From an uncultured Acidobacteriota bacterium (GTDB lineage Bacteria > Acidobacteriota > Terriglobia > Bryobacterales > Bryobacteraceae), in the NCBI GenBank assembly GCA_902826685.1, contig CADEFT010000001.1:440945-504944 (forward strand): a DNA stretch of 64,000 nt, read 5' to 3'. How positions within the stretch are numbered: the first letter of the stretch is position 1; the number at the start of each line of letters is the position of its first letter. This document shows, piece after piece, positions 1 through 9,027 of this stretch. Under the pieces are notes generated by a model. The model searched no databases. It was not told the origin of the DNA and saw nothing but the letters and a program-made list of their open reading frames with translations. The translations under genes and the position numbers were made by a program.

Positions 1-960
1 GGTTCCAAGACCACCCACCTGTTCTGGAACCGGTTTGACAACGCCAACGACCCGTTGCTGCTGTCGCAGTGGGGGAACCGCGTACTGGACGCCGTGTCCA
101 ATCCTTTCTTCGGGCGGATTCAAGGCGGCCTTGGCGCTCTTTCCACGGTACAGCGCCGCCAGTTGCTGCGGCCGTTCCCGCAGTATCAGCAGATATTGGC
201 CGTGCGGCGGCCCTACGCCGACGCCAGTTACAACAGCATGATCGCCCGTTTCGAGAAGGCTTACTCGCGCGGGTTGCTGCTGTCGGTTTCCTACACGCTT
301 TCGAAGCTGATCGCTTCCACGGCGGAATCGAATACCTGGCTCATCGGGCCGAGCAACGCGCTCTACAATCCCAAGTACAACCGGCACGTGGAAGGCAACG
401 ACACGCCACATCGCCTGGTGTTCAGCCACGTCTGGGACGTTCCGCTCGGCAAAGGCAAGGCATTCCTCAGCAACGGCGGCGCGCTTGCGCGCATTGTGGG
501 CGACTGGCAGTTTTCGGGTATCACCGTTGTCCAGGCGGGCCGGCCGATTCTCATCAGCGCGCCCGACAACACGGGTCTCTACGAATTCGCCTATACCAAC
601 GGACGGGCGGACCGGTTGAAGAGCGCCGTCATCGACAGTCCCACCAAGACCCGTTGGTTCGATACGTCGGCCTTCCGCGCGGCGGCGCCGTTCACCGTTC
701 CCACCGACAGCCTGAGCCAGCCCGACCTGCGCACCCCATGGCGCCAGGCCGTAAACTGGTCGGTGATCAAGAACATTCCCATCACCGTGAAAGACCGCAA
801 TATCAACGTGCAATTCCGCACGGAAATGTTCAACGTCTTCAACACGCCGCAGTTTGACGTGCGCGGCGGCTCCACCGACCTGGCTAACGCGCAGTTCGGA
901 CAGATCACCGAAGGCGGCGGCGAGCGCAACATTCAGTTCGGTCTGCGTATCGTATTCTAA
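1..960 (+). CDS. Oar-like TonB-dependent receptor, C-terminal part
   Basis: The reading frame is already open at base 1, so the gene begins outside the window and only about 319 C-terminal residues are present. These residues look like the last strands of an outer-membrane beta-barrel. There are alternating aromatic and polar stretches, a 'YNSMIARFEKAYSRG' segment and the DTPHRLVFSHVWDVPLGKGK block that is typical of the large acidobacterial Oar-like receptors, and the chain ends in NIQFGLRIVF with a terminal Phe as expected for an outer-membrane barrel. The three complete receptors further on share the same closing pattern. By family knowledge these proteins import large substrates with TonB energy; the substrate cannot be told from sequence. 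Confidence 0.85.
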   Translation, partial: GSKTTHLFWNRFDNANDPLLLSQWGNRVLDAVSNPFFGRIQGGLGALSTVQRRQLLRPFPQYQQILAVRRPYADASYNSMIARFEKAYSRGLLLSVSYTLSKLIASTAESNTWLIGPSNALYNPKYNRHVEGNDTPHRLVFSHVWDVPLGKGKAFLSNGGALARIVGDWQFSGITVVQAGRPILISAPDNTGLYEFAYTNGRADRLKSAVIDSPTKTRWFDTSAFRAAAPFTVPTDSLSQPDLRTPWRQAVNWSVIKNIPITVKDRNINVQFRTEMFNVFNTPQFDVRGGSTDLANAQFGQITEGGGERNIQFGLRIVF

Positions 961-963
961 CGG

Positions 964-982
964 CGGGCGGGGTGCGCGCCCG
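964..982. terminator. short GC hairpin after receptor gene
   Basis: A 6-bp stem (CGGGCG with CGCCCG) around a 7-base loop lies directly after the receptor stop. No T-run follows, so it is at best a weak or Rho-assisted terminator. It sits about 18 bases before the arginase start. Confidence 0.25.
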
Positions 983-999
983 TGGCACACTGTTAGAGC

Positions 1000-1914
1000 A
1001 TGCGCACACAGTCCATTGCGGTCATCGGCGCCCCGCTCGATCTGGGCGCCGGCCGCCGCGGCGTGGACATGGGGCCATCGGCCATTCGCGTGGCGTCGCT
1101 CAATGCGCGTCTGGAATCGCTGGGTTACGGTGTGGCCGATCTCGGAAACGTGGAGGTTGCCCAGGCCGAAAGCCAGCCTTCCGGGCCCCGCTCGGCACGC
1201 TATCTGCCTCAGATCGCCCAAACCTGCCGGCGGTTGGCGCGGATGGTGGAAAAGGCATTAAGCGAAGACCGCATGCCGCTGGTTTTGGGCGGCGATCATT
1301 CGCTGGCCGCGGGCAGCGTCAGCGGCACTTCCCACTACTTTCGCAAGCGCAAGCAGCGCATCGGCCTGATCTGGGTGGACGCTCACGCCGACATCAATAC
1401 GCCCGAAACATCGCCTTCCGGAAATGTTCACGGCATGCCGCTGGCCTGTTTGATCGGAATGGGGCCGGAGGAATTGTCGAACATCTACAGTTACTCCCCG
1501 AAGGTGGATCCGCGGAATGTTGCGCTGGTAGGTATTCGCGACGTCGATCAACTCGAGAAACCGCACGTCAAGCGCTCCGGCGTGCGCGCCTTTACGATGC
1601 GCGAGATCGATGAACGCGGCTTGAAGCAGGTGGTGCGCGAAGCGATCGACATCGCCAGCGCGGGCACGGCGGGCTTTCATCTGTCGCTCGACATGGATGC
1701 CGTCGATCCGCAGTTCGCCCCCGGCGTGGGCACGCCCGTGCGCGGCGGATTCACCTACCGCGAGGCGCACCTGGCGATGGAGCTGATCAACGATTCGGCG
1801 AAAATGGTGGCCATGGACGTCGTGGAGGTCAACCCCGTTATCGACGAAGTGAATCGCACCGCGGAACTGGCCGTCGAACTGGCGCTTTCGGCCATGGGAA
1901 AGAGGATTCTTTGA
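1000..1914 (+). CDS. rocF: arginase (ureohydrolase family)
   Basis: This 304-residue protein is likely to hydrolyse L-arginine to ornithine and urea in the cytoplasm. The two-manganese site of the ureohydrolase family is complete: GGDHSL with His100, DAHAD with Asp127, His129 and Asp131, and SLDMDAVDP with Asp231 and Asp233. The N-terminal 'GAPLDLGAGRRGVDMGPSAIR' region and the 'SGNVHGMPLA' loop favour arginase over agmatinase or formimidoylglutamase. Length is normal for the family (about 300). It is the first gene of a run with ddl and an S41 protease, and its stop overlaps the ddl start (TTGA). A TTAGAG-like hexamer lies just ahead of the ATG, but no convincing -35 was found. Agmatinase activity cannot be excluded from sequence alone. 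Confidence 0.9.
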   Translation: MRTQSIAVIGAPLDLGAGRRGVDMGPSAIRVASLNARLESLGYGVADLGNVEVAQAESQPSGPRSARYLPQIAQTCRRLARMVEKALSEDRMPLVLGGDHSLAAGSVSGTSHYFRKRKQRIGLIWVDAHADINTPETSPSGNVHGMPLACLIGMGPEELSNIYSYSPKVDPRNVALVGIRDVDQLEKPHVKRSGVRAFTMREIDERGLKQVVREAIDIASAGTAGFHLSLDMDAVDPQFAPGVGTPVRGGFTYREAHLAMELINDSAKMVAMDVVEVNPVIDEVNRTAELAVELALSAMGKRIL

Positions 1915-2888
1915 AGCTACGCGTGGCCGTGTTGTACGGAGGCCGCAGCGGCGAGCATGAGGTCTCGCTGCGCTCGGCCCAATCGGTGATTGAGGCGCTC
2001 GACCCGGGGCGATACCAGGTTCTGCACTATAAGATTTCGAAGGAAGGGAAATGGTCGCCGCGGCCCATCGTGCCGGAGCCGCGCGGCAACGATCATATCG
2101 ACGTGGTGTTCCCGGTCCTGCATGGCACCTTCGGCGAAGACGGCACCGTGCAGGGTTTGCTCGAATTGGCTGGCCTGCCCTACGTGGGTCCCGGCGTCTT
2201 CTCTTCCGCGGCCTGCATGGATAAGGAAGTGATGAAGCGCCTGTGCCTGGAGCGCGGTCTGCCGGTGGTGGAATACGTCGCGCTGAACGGTCCGCATGCG
2301 GACGCCGCCGCGGCCTGCCGGCATCTGGGCTATCCGATGTTTGTGAAGCCCGCCAATCTTGGTTCTTCGGTCGGCATCAGCAAAGCCGCCGATCACAAAC
2401 AACTGGAGGAGGCCATTGCCACGGCGGCGCAGTTCGACCGCAAGATCATCGTGGAGCGCGCCATCGCCGGCCGCGAGTTTGAATGCGCCGTGCTCGGCAA
2501 CGGCGATCCGCAAACGTCGGTGCCTTGCGAAGTCATTCCTTCCAAGGAGTTTTACGACTACGAAGACAAGTACATTCTGGACAAGGCGCGGTGCATCGTG
2601 CCGGCGCCGCTTGATGAGCAGAAGACCGCCGAGATGCGCCGCATTGCCCGCGACGCGTACCTGGCGATGGGTTGTGAAGGCATGGCTCGCGTCGATTTCC
2701 TGATGGAAGGCGCCAGCGGGAAGTTGATGATCAACGAGATCAACACCATTCCCGGATTCACCTCCATCAGCATGTATCCCAAGATGTGGGAACATGCCGG
2801 ACTGCCCCTGCCGAAACTGGTGGACCGTTTGATCGAACTCGCCCTGGAGCGCCACAAGTCCCGCCAGGCGCTGCGCTACACCATCTAA
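1911..2888 (+). CDS. ddl: D-alanine--D-alanine ligase
   Basis: This 325-residue ATP-grasp enzyme joins two D-alanines for the peptidoglycan stem. The N-terminal VLYGGRSGEHEVSLRSA signature, the ATP-grasp core around MFVKPANLGSSVGISKA, and the C-terminal metal site MINEINTIPGFTSISMYPKMW are all present. The EFYDYEDKY segment keeps the tyrosine that goes with D-Ala-D-Ala rather than D-Ala-D-Lac specificity. The start is a TTG at 1911 that overlaps the arginase TGA (TTGA), which implies translational coupling; no in-frame ATG fits the conserved N-terminus. Pairing with arginase is unusual functionally, and the shared transcript may simply be expression convenience. Confidence 0.95.
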   Translation: MKLRVAVLYGGRSGEHEVSLRSAQSVIEALDPGRYQVLHYKISKEGKWSPRPIVPEPRGNDHIDVVFPVLHGTFGEDGTVQGLLELAGLPYVGPGVFSSAACMDKEVMKRLCLERGLPVVEYVALNGPHADAAAACRHLGYPMFVKPANLGSSVGISKAADHKQLEEAIATAAQFDRKIIVERAIAGREFECAVLGNGDPQTSVPCEVIPSKEFYDYEDKYILDKARCIVPAPLDEQKTAEMRRIARDAYLAMGCEGMARVDFLMEGASGKLMINEINTIPGFTSISMYPKMWEHAGLPLPKLVDRLIELALERHKSRQALRYTI

Positions 2889-2889
2889 A

Positions 2890-4347
2890 ATGTCCACGCT
2901 GCTGCCGGCATTGCTGCTCTGGTTCGCTCCCGTCGAGCCCGGCGAAATGGAAACGCTGGTCAAGCGGCTGATCGGCGTGTTCACGGCGGCGGAGGCGGAA
3001 GCGGCCGATCCGGTTTCCGCCGAGCAGGCGCTGTTGCAAGGGGCGATTCCGGGCATGCTGCGGCGGCTCGATCCGCACACCATTTTCTTCGACGCCAGCC
3101 AGTTCGAGCAGTTGAAGGAACTCGAAAAGAGCACCCGCAAGGGCTTCGGAAGCGTGGTGAGCGTGCTGCCCGGGCGCGTCATCTTTCTGCAGACGCTGCC
3201 GGGAACGCCTTCGGCGCGGTCGGGCATTTCGGGTGGCGATGAGATCGTCGCCATCAACAACATCCCGCTGGCGCGGCTCGACATGGAGCAGATCATCGGG
3301 CTGTTGCAGCAATCGCGGCAGCAGCAGGCGCGGCTCGACGTGCGGCGCCCGGGCAACGCCAGGCTGTTGACGTTCCTGTTGACGCCGGAAGACGTTCAGT
3401 CGCCGGCGGTAGACCGCGCATTTCTCATCAAACCCGGTACGGGCTATCTTCGCATCGCGAACTTCGAAACCGAAACCGGCGCGCAGATGCAGAAGGCGAT
3501 CGAGTCGATGGGTGGGGACAAACTGGAAGCCCTGGTGATCGACTTGAGAAACAATCCCGGCGGCGTGCTTTCGGCGGCGTTGGATGTTTGTTCGCTGATT
3601 CTGAAGCCGGGCACGAAGATCCTAACGGTGCGCGGCCGGTCGAAGGAGACCGAAGAAGTGCGCGTGGCCGATACGGCCAAGCCTTATTCGTTCCGCGTGT
3701 CCGTTCTGCTGAATGCGAAATCGGCGAGCGCGGCCGAGATCGTGGCCGGCGCGGTGCAGGATCACGACCGCGGGCCGGTGCTGGGCGAGCCGAGTTTCGG
3801 CAAAGGTTTGGTGCAGTCCGTGTATCCGCTTTCGTCCGGTACTGGTATCGCGCTGACCACGGCTTACTACTACACCCCGAGCGGCCGATCCATTCAGAAG
3901 CCGCTTGAAGGCGCGCAGATCGACGGCAAGGCCGGCGACGCGCAGACGCGGGAGTACCGCACGGACAAAGGCCGGCTGGTGCGCGGCGGCGGCGGCATTC
4001 AGCCCGATGAAATCGTTCTGCCGGAAGCCACCACGCGTTTCCGCGCCGTGATGGATGCCACCGGAATTCTCACGCTTTACGCCACGCAATATCTTCAGAA
4101 GAACAAAGTGGACGAGCGGTTTGAGGTGACGAATTCGCTGCTTGACGATCTGCAGGTGTATCTTTCGCAGACCAAGATCCGGCCGGGCCTGGCGGAATGG
4201 TCGACGGAACGGGATTGGATCTCATTCCGGCTGAAACAGGAGATTTTCAACCAGGCGCTGGGCGTGGCCAGGGGCGATGAAGTCGAGATGCGCCGCGATC
4301 CGGTGGTGGTGCGGGCGCTGGAGTCCATGAGCGGTTCCGGAAATTAG
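2890..4347 (+). CDS. S41 family carboxyl-terminal processing protease with PDZ domain
   Basis: This 485-residue protein begins one base after the ddl stop and is probably cotranscribed. A short hydrophobic N-terminus (LLPALLLWFAP) could direct export. The order is an N-terminal helical part, a PDZ domain at about residues 85-165 (GFGSVVSVLPGRVIFLQ, then SGGDEIVAINNIPL), and the tail-specific protease core at about 175-360. The catalytic pair of the family is visible: Ser280 in NAKSASAAEIVAGA and Lys305 in GEPSFGKGLVQS, 25 residues apart as in Prc/CtpA. The family cleaves proteins near the C-terminus in the periplasm, often cell-wall enzymes or their regulators, which fits the ddl neighbour. 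The last bases overlap a convergent gene by 4. Confidence 0.92.
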   Translation: MSTLLPALLLWFAPVEPGEMETLVKRLIGVFTAAEAEAADPVSAEQALLQGAIPGMLRRLDPHTIFFDASQFEQLKELEKSTRKGFGSVVSVLPGRVIFLQTLPGTPSARSGISGGDEIVAINNIPLARLDMEQIIGLLQQSRQQQARLDVRRPGNARLLTFLLTPEDVQSPAVDRAFLIKPGTGYLRIANFETETGAQMQKAIESMGGDKLEALVIDLRNNPGGVLSAALDVCSLILKPGTKILTVRGRSKETEEVRVADTAKPYSFRVSVLLNAKSASAAEIVAGAVQDHDRGPVLGEPSFGKGLVQSVYPLSSGTGIALTTAYYYTPSGRSIQKPLEGAQIDGKAGDAQTREYRTDKGRLVRGGGGIQPDEIVLPEATTRFRAVMDATGILTLYATQYLQKNKVDERFEVTNSLLDDLQVYLSQTKIRPGLAEWSTERDWISFRLKQEIFNQALGVARGDEVEMRRDPVVVRALESMSGSGN

Positions 4348-5879
4348 TTCACGCAGCGGAAGCTGCTCTCCTCATCCTTACTCCCACTGCCCGTGTAACG
4401 TGCCACCTGCGGGTGCGGGCACAACGGACGCGTGCGGACCACACGCCCCTGGTCGATCTGCTGGGCGACGATGCGTTCCGGCGCTTTGCCCTTTTCCACC
4501 CACGGCACGATCTGCTTCAGCGGATCGAAACACGCCGGGCCCACGCCGCCCGAACAATGGAACACGCCGGGCATCATGAAGAGGCGGAAGAAGCCGCCGG
4601 TGTCCGCTCCCATCTTCGCTTGCGCCTTTTCGTAATACTCCACGCCCATGCGCGGGTTGAGCGCCGGATCGGCCCAACCGAAATACATCAGGATCTTGCC
4701 GCCGCGGTCGCGAAAACGGGTGAGGTCCGGGTTGGTCGCGTTCATCAGACGGCCCACCGCGTCGAAGGCGGCCGAATCCCGCTCCAGGTTGAACTTCAAG
4801 ATATCGGCGTCGGGATCGTGGCGGCCCTTGAGCATGTACTTGAGGGCGCTCTCTGCATACATCGGCCCTTGCGCCAGGCCGTCATCCTTGAGGATCCAGC
4901 CATCCCAACCGCTGCGTCCGTTGGGCCCCAATACCTCCGCGCCCTTGGGAAAACCGAAGGCCGCGCGGTTGCCGTTTACCATGACGTCGTTATAGATGGC
5001 TTCGATGGTGCGCACCTGGCCGGCGGTGAAACATTGCGCGGTTTCCTCACCGGAGCAGACGGGCAGATCCCGTGAAGGATTGAAGTCGCAGCGGCCCGGT
5101 TCGGTCAGCAGGCCGTCCTTCAGGCCGTCCTTGTCGTCGCAGCGGGCATAGACGCGCTCGGCGAGCAGGGCGAGTTTGGCGGTCCGGACGGGTGCCTTGG
5201 CCTGCGCCTGCCAGGTGGCAATGGAGCGCATCCGTCCCGCGACGTTGTCGAGCGCGGGCGCGCCCACGATGATGCCATCGAAATCGGCCGGATAGCGCTG
5301 GGCCAGAATCAATCCCTGGCGGCCTCCGGTGGAACAGCCGTTGTAATAAGACCGTTCCGGCCGCGCGCCGTAGTAAGCTTCGGCGACGCGCTTGGCCGTT
5401 TCCGCCGTGACGTGCAGGGAGCGGAACGAGTAATCGGCCATCTTTTGCGGATTCACGGTAAAGGTGGCCAGCGGCTCTTTCTCCGCGTCGTGCCCGGTGT
5501 TGGTTTGCGTCACCACGAAGCCAGAAGTTACGGCCGCATCGCGATGCGCCACGCGGTTGGGCGCGTCGAGTTTCTCACCCGCATAGCCTCCGTTGCCGAA
5601 CATATAAAGCCGGCGATTCCAGGACACGGGCAGCGCCACCTCGATTCGAATTTCAGGCTGCACCAGCAGCAGCACGCGGCAGAAGGCCTGGCGCTCGCCC
5701 GCCGCGGGCAGATCCTCGACCGTCAGAACCGAGTATTCGTATCCGGTGAGGCTATGCAGATCGGCGCAGGCCGATCGGGGCTTCGATGCCGCTTCGCCCG
5801 CCTCCGGCCGCCATTCGCGAATATGGGGAGCGTTCTGGGCAAGCGCTACGGTTGCGAGCAGGAACACAAGGTGTCGCAT
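4344..5879 (-). CDS. tannase/feruloyl esterase family protein, secreted
   Basis: This 511-residue protein starts with a clear signal peptide (MRHLVFLLATVALAQ). It carries the tannase-family nucleophile motif GCSTGGRQG with Ser183 and a C-terminal 'MPGVFHCSGG' block that holds the expected catalytic histidine. Paired cysteines around the nucleophile and histidine are typical of the family. The expected role is hydrolysis of ester bonds of plant phenolics (gallate, ferulate or related aromatic esters) outside the cytoplasm; the true substrate is unknown. A second family member lies at 16859-18283, about 35% longer-range similar by eye in the core motifs. It converges with the S41 protease gene and is divergent from the small lipoprotein gene at 5918, with only 38 bases between them. 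Confidence 0.88.
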   Translation of the reverse strand: MRHLVFLLATVALAQNAPHIREWRPEAGEAASKPRSACADLHSLTGYEYSVLTVEDLPAAGERQAFCRVLLLVQPEIRIEVALPVSWNRRLYMFGNGGYAGEKLDAPNRVAHRDAAVTSGFVVTQTNTGHDAEKEPLATFTVNPQKMADYSFRSLHVTAETAKRVAEAYYGARPERSYYNGCSTGGRQGLILAQRYPADFDGIIVGAPALDNVAGRMRSIATWQAQAKAPVRTAKLALLAERVYARCDDKDGLKDGLLTEPGRCDFNPSRDLPVCSGEETAQCFTAGQVRTIEAIYNDVMVNGNRAAFGFPKGAEVLGPNGRSGWDGWILKDDGLAQGPMYAESALKYMLKGRHDPDADILKFNLERDSAAFDAVGRLMNATNPDLTRFRDRGGKILMYFGWADPALNPRMGVEYYEKAQAKMGADTGGFFRLFMMPGVFHCSGGVGPACFDPLKQIVPWVEKGKAPERIVAQQIDQGRVVRTRPLCPHPQVARYTGSGSKDEESSFRCVN

Positions 5880-5917
5880 GGGAAGATGCTAACACCGCCG
5901 CGCTATGCTGAAGAAGC

Positions 5918-6223
5918 ATGGCCGGGATTCGCCTCAAGGTTCTGCTTTTTGCCGCGGCGCTGCTGATCTATACGCAGTGCCTGTCGGCCTGCACGTTCGC
6001 TCCCTGTCAGGCGCAGAAGAGCTGCCATCAAACGGAAACGAAGCCGTGCTCGCATGAGTCGCTGGCGAGTCCGGGTAAGGTGTGGACGGGGGACGAATCG
6101 CCTGTGGCGATAAGCGCGCCTCCGCCGGTCCCAACGCCAGAGCCTGTCGCCGCCGAGCCGCCTCCCACGCCCACGTTGCAGACGAGTCCACCGTTGCCTC
6201 GCGTTGCCGTCTTGCGTCTCTGA
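5918..6223 (+). CDS. small Cys-rich, Pro-rich putative lipoprotein
   Basis: This 101-residue protein is not assigned to a known family. Residues 6-20 are hydrophobic, followed by LSAC, which is a perfect lipobox with Cys25 as the lipid-attachment site. The mature part has Cys30, Cys36 followed by His37, and Cys44 followed by Ser-His, and then a proline-rich spacer (PPPVPTPEPVAAEPPPTP) that would reach away from the membrane. It lies 56 bases ahead of a multicopper oxidase on the same strand, so a role as a periplasmic metal-binding lipoprotein is an inference. A TATGCT hexamer at 5904-5909 could be a -10 with transcription starting near the ATG. Confidence 0.6.
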   Translation: MAGIRLKVLLFAAALLIYTQCLSACTFAPCQAQKSCHQTETKPCSHESLASPGKVWTGDESPVAISAPPPVPTPEPVAAEPPPTPTLQTSPPLPRVAVLRL

Positions 6224-6279
6224 TCCCGCTTCGCCCGCCCAAGCTATATCCGGAAATTTTCGATGGAAGGAGCGCTCTC

Positions 6280-7710
6280 ATGAGCCAACGCAGGACTTTC
6301 TTTCGCCGGCTGGCCCAAGCCGGCGCCGCATTCTGGGCGGGCGCCGAAGCCGCCCCGGCGCAACACCACACAGGCCACAACGTTGCCTTTGAAACGCCGG
6401 ATCTGCCCAAGCTGCCGCACAAGATGGTGGATGGATGGAAGGAGTTCCATCTCATCGCCGAGGTGGTGGAGACCGAGTTTCTGCCCGGCCGCAAGGTACA
6501 CGCCTGGGGTTATAACGGCAGCGTCCCCGGTCCCACCATCGAGGTGAACCAGGGCGATAAGGTGCGCGTGATTTTCGAGAACAAGCTGCCCGAGATGACG
6601 GCCGTGCATTGGCATGGGTTCGAAGTCCCGATGGAGATGGACGGCAGCGTCGGCCTGGGGCAGGACCCGGTGGAACCGGGCAGCAAGTTCGTCTATGAAT
6701 TCACGCTCAACCAGACCGGCACGTTCTTCTATCATTCGCATTTCGCCATGCAGGAAATGATGGGCATGATCGGCTTCGTCATCATGCATCCGAAACAGAC
6801 GTTCGCACCGGCCGTGGACCGGGACTTCGGCCTCATTCTGCAGGAGTGGGCGCTGCTGCCGAACAACACCGTGCCCAACACGCTGTCGATGGAATTCAAC
6901 TGGCTCACTCTGAATGGCAAGGCGGGACCCGATACAACGCCGATGATCGTGAAACAGGGCGAGCGTGTGCGCATCCGGCTGGTCAACCTCGGTATGGACC
7001 ACCATCCCATTCACCTGCACGGCAATCAATTCGTGGTGACCGCAACCGAAGGCGGCCGCGTGCCGCAAGCAGCCTGGTGCCCGCAGAACACGGTGCTGGT
7101 GGGCGTGGCGCAGGCGCGGGACATTGAGTTCGAAGCCAAGTACACCGGCGACTGGATGCTGCATTGCCACCTGCCGCACCACATGATGAACCAGATGGTG
7201 TCGATGGTGGGGCCGATGGCGCACTCGGGCCACGCGGCGCAGACGGGCGCGGGCATGCCGGAAGGCATGGGGATGATCCGGCAGGGCGGTGCGCTGTCTC
7301 CCGAACTCGGGCCGTCGCTCGGCCGTGGCCTGGGATTGGCGGCCGATGCCGACCGGTCGACGTCGAACGCGGTGGGCGGGGCCTATAGCTGCGTGCATCA
7401 TCCCGATGTGCGCATGAGCGAGCCAGGTAAATGTCCGCGGTGCGGCATGGCGCTGGTGAAACATGGCGAGCACAAACCGGCGCCTGGATTTCCGCAGGAT
7501 ATGTGGATGGTGGACGACGACCCCTACAACTGGAAGCCCGAAAATCACGGCCTGAGAAAAGGTTGGAGCGGAGCCATGATGGGCATGATGACGCTGGTGC
7601 GCGTGGTCAAGCCGGAGCTGTATGACCAGATCATGGCGTTGAAGGCGAAGCAGCCGAAGCGTCCGGCCACCGCGCCCGCGCATGAGCACAAGCACGGAGG
7701 CCAGGCATGA
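6280..7710 (+). CDS. Tat-exported multicopper oxidase with C-terminal heavy-metal-binding domain
   Basis: This 476-residue protein starts at the ATG at 6280, which has a good Shine-Dalgarno (GGAAGGAG) and is followed by a twin-arginine signal (SQRRTFFRR). The copper motifs are complete: His110 and His112 in HWHGF, His152 and His154 in YHSHF, the HPIHLHG block with His242, His245 and His247, and the type-1/type-3 motif HCHLPHHMMNQM with Cys296, His301 and Met306. Methionine-rich segments (MPEGMGM, MMGMM) and a His-rich tail are copper-resistance traits. At about residues 366-390 there is a heavy-metal-binding domain (YSCVHHPDVRM, then CPRCGMAL). It probably oxidises Cu(I) in the periplasm. It overlaps the following efflux gene by ATGA. 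A longer in-frame extension from 6082 has no signal and is not used. Confidence 0.92.
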   Translation: MSQRRTFFRRLAQAGAAFWAGAEAAPAQHHTGHNVAFETPDLPKLPHKMVDGWKEFHLIAEVVETEFLPGRKVHAWGYNGSVPGPTIEVNQGDKVRVIFENKLPEMTAVHWHGFEVPMEMDGSVGLGQDPVEPGSKFVYEFTLNQTGTFFYHSHFAMQEMMGMIGFVIMHPKQTFAPAVDRDFGLILQEWALLPNNTVPNTLSMEFNWLTLNGKAGPDTTPMIVKQGERVRIRLVNLGMDHHPIHLHGNQFVVTATEGGRVPQAAWCPQNTVLVGVAQARDIEFEAKYTGDWMLHCHLPHHMMNQMVSMVGPMAHSGHAAQTGAGMPEGMGMIRQGGALSPELGPSLGRGLGLAADADRSTSNAVGGAYSCVHHPDVRMSEPGKCPRCGMALVKHGEHKPAPGFPQDMWMVDDDPYNWKPENHGLRKGWSGAMMGMMTLVRVVKPELYDQIMALKAKQPKRPATAPAHEHKHGGQA

Positions 7711-8923
7711 CGGTGGCGCTGCTGCTTGTTTGGTCGCTTTCAGCGCAGGAGAAGATGACGCTAAGCCAGTTCGAAACGATGGCGCTTGAAAGGCACCCGG
7801 CGATGGCGCAAGCGTCCGCGTCGATCCGCGCGGCCGAGGGCGCGCGGCGGCAGGCGGGACTCTATCCGAATCCGAACGCGGGCTACTCGGCGTCGGAGGT
7901 GAATCCGGGGCCGATCATCAGCGGGGGAGAGCACGGTGGGTTCGTTTCGCAGCGGATCGTGACGGGGGGAAAGCTGGGTATCGCACGGCGGATTGCCGAT
8001 CAGGACATCGCGCTCGCCAAGGCCGCGTCCCACGCCGAACGTCTGCGTCTATTGAACTCGGTACGCGGACTTTTCTATCAGGCGCTGGGGGAGCAGAGAC
8101 TGCTGGAAGTGCGCGGTGAACTGGCGGGCCTGGCCAAGAGCGCCGTGCAGACCACCCATCAATTGGCGAACGTCGGCCAGGCCGACCGGCCGGACGTGCT
8201 GGCGATCGAGATCGAATCGGAGCGGCTGGAACTCGGTCTGGTGACCGCGCGCAATGCGCTGGATCGCACGTGGCGGCGATTGGCGGCGGCGGCGGGCAAT
8301 CCGGAGCTGGCGCGGCAGCCGCTGGAAGGCGACCTGGAACAGCTTCCGGCACTTGAGTTTGAACAGGCGCTGGCGCGGGTATTTGAAGAAAGCCCGGATG
8401 TGGAAACGGCGAAGGCCGGCGCGGCGCGATCCGAACTGGCGGTGAAGCAGGCGCGGGCGGCGGTGATTCCGGACGTGGTGGCGCGCGCGGGCGCTCACTA
8501 CAATCGCGAACGGCTGGAGCTATTCCAGCGGCGCGTGGGATGCAGGGCTCGGCGGAGGTGGGTGTCGATCTGCCGATCTTCAATCGCAATCAGGGCGCGA
8601 TCGCCGCGGCGCGCGCCGATGCCGAGCGTGCCGGATTGGCTCTTCAGCGCACACGGCTGCATCTGCGCGCGCGGTTGGCCGAGGCCTTCCGCGACTATCA
8701 GGATTCGCGCGCGGCGGCGGAGCGTTACCGCAAGGAAATGATTCCGCGCGCCGAGCAAGCCTATCAGATGTATCTCACCGGCTTTCGCCGCATGGCGGCC
8801 GCCTATCCCCAGGTCATCATCGCGCAACGCAACTTGTTCGAGCTGCAGCAAGACTATGTGAGATCGTTGATTCTCGCCTGGCAGCGCGTGGTGGACGTGG
8901 AAGGAATGCTGGTGGAGCCGTAG
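7707..8923 (+). pseudogene. CzcC/TolC-family outer membrane efflux protein, frameshifted
   Basis: The N-terminal part begins at the ATG that overlaps the oxidase stop, with a signal-like start (VALLLVWSLSAQ) and the outer-membrane efflux pattern (LSQFETMALERHPAMAQA, then YPNPNAGY). The first frame keeps family sense up to about base 8538, then becomes arginine-rich nonsense and stops at 8741. The rest of the family protein continues in another frame from about 8540 to 8923 (VGVDLPIFNRNQGAIAAARA through NLFELQQDYVRSLILAWQ). One missing base in the G-run at 8537-8539 explains the break; restoring it gives about 405 residues, normal for CzcC. It may be a true mutation or a sequencing error. No RND pump or adaptor gene is adjacent. 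Confidence 0.85.
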
Positions 8924-8981
8924 CGCGCGGCGAAACGGGCTTCGGCGTGCGATCACTATCCGGTTGAAAGGAGTGAGGGCC

Positions 8982-9014
8982 ATGAACAACAACCGGAACA
9001 ACCAGAATCTCTAA
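8982..9014 (+). CDS. 10-residue Asn-rich mini-ORF with strong ribosome-binding site
   Basis: The peptide is MNNNRNNQNL. The start is preceded by AAAGGAGTGAGGGCC, an almost ideal Shine-Dalgarno at good spacing, and the stop is followed 13 bases later by a perfect 9-bp hairpin (9028-9053). This arrangement is what a deliberately translated unit looks like. It lies in the 136-base gap between the efflux gene and the convergent sulfatase gene. Six of ten residues are Asn. No family was recognised. It could be a leader or regulatory peptide, a translated small RNA, or a chance frame. Confidence 0.45.
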   Translation: MNNNRNNQNL

Positions 9015-9027
9015 AACAGACACAATC

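Noticed and set aside
961..1613. Alternative forward frame from 972 overlapping arginase
   Set aside because: Arg-, Gly- and His-rich shadow; arginase motifs are in the other frame.
6244..7695. Long minus-strand frame opposite the multicopper oxidase
   Set aside because: His- and Arg-rich shadow of a gene whose copper motifs are intact.
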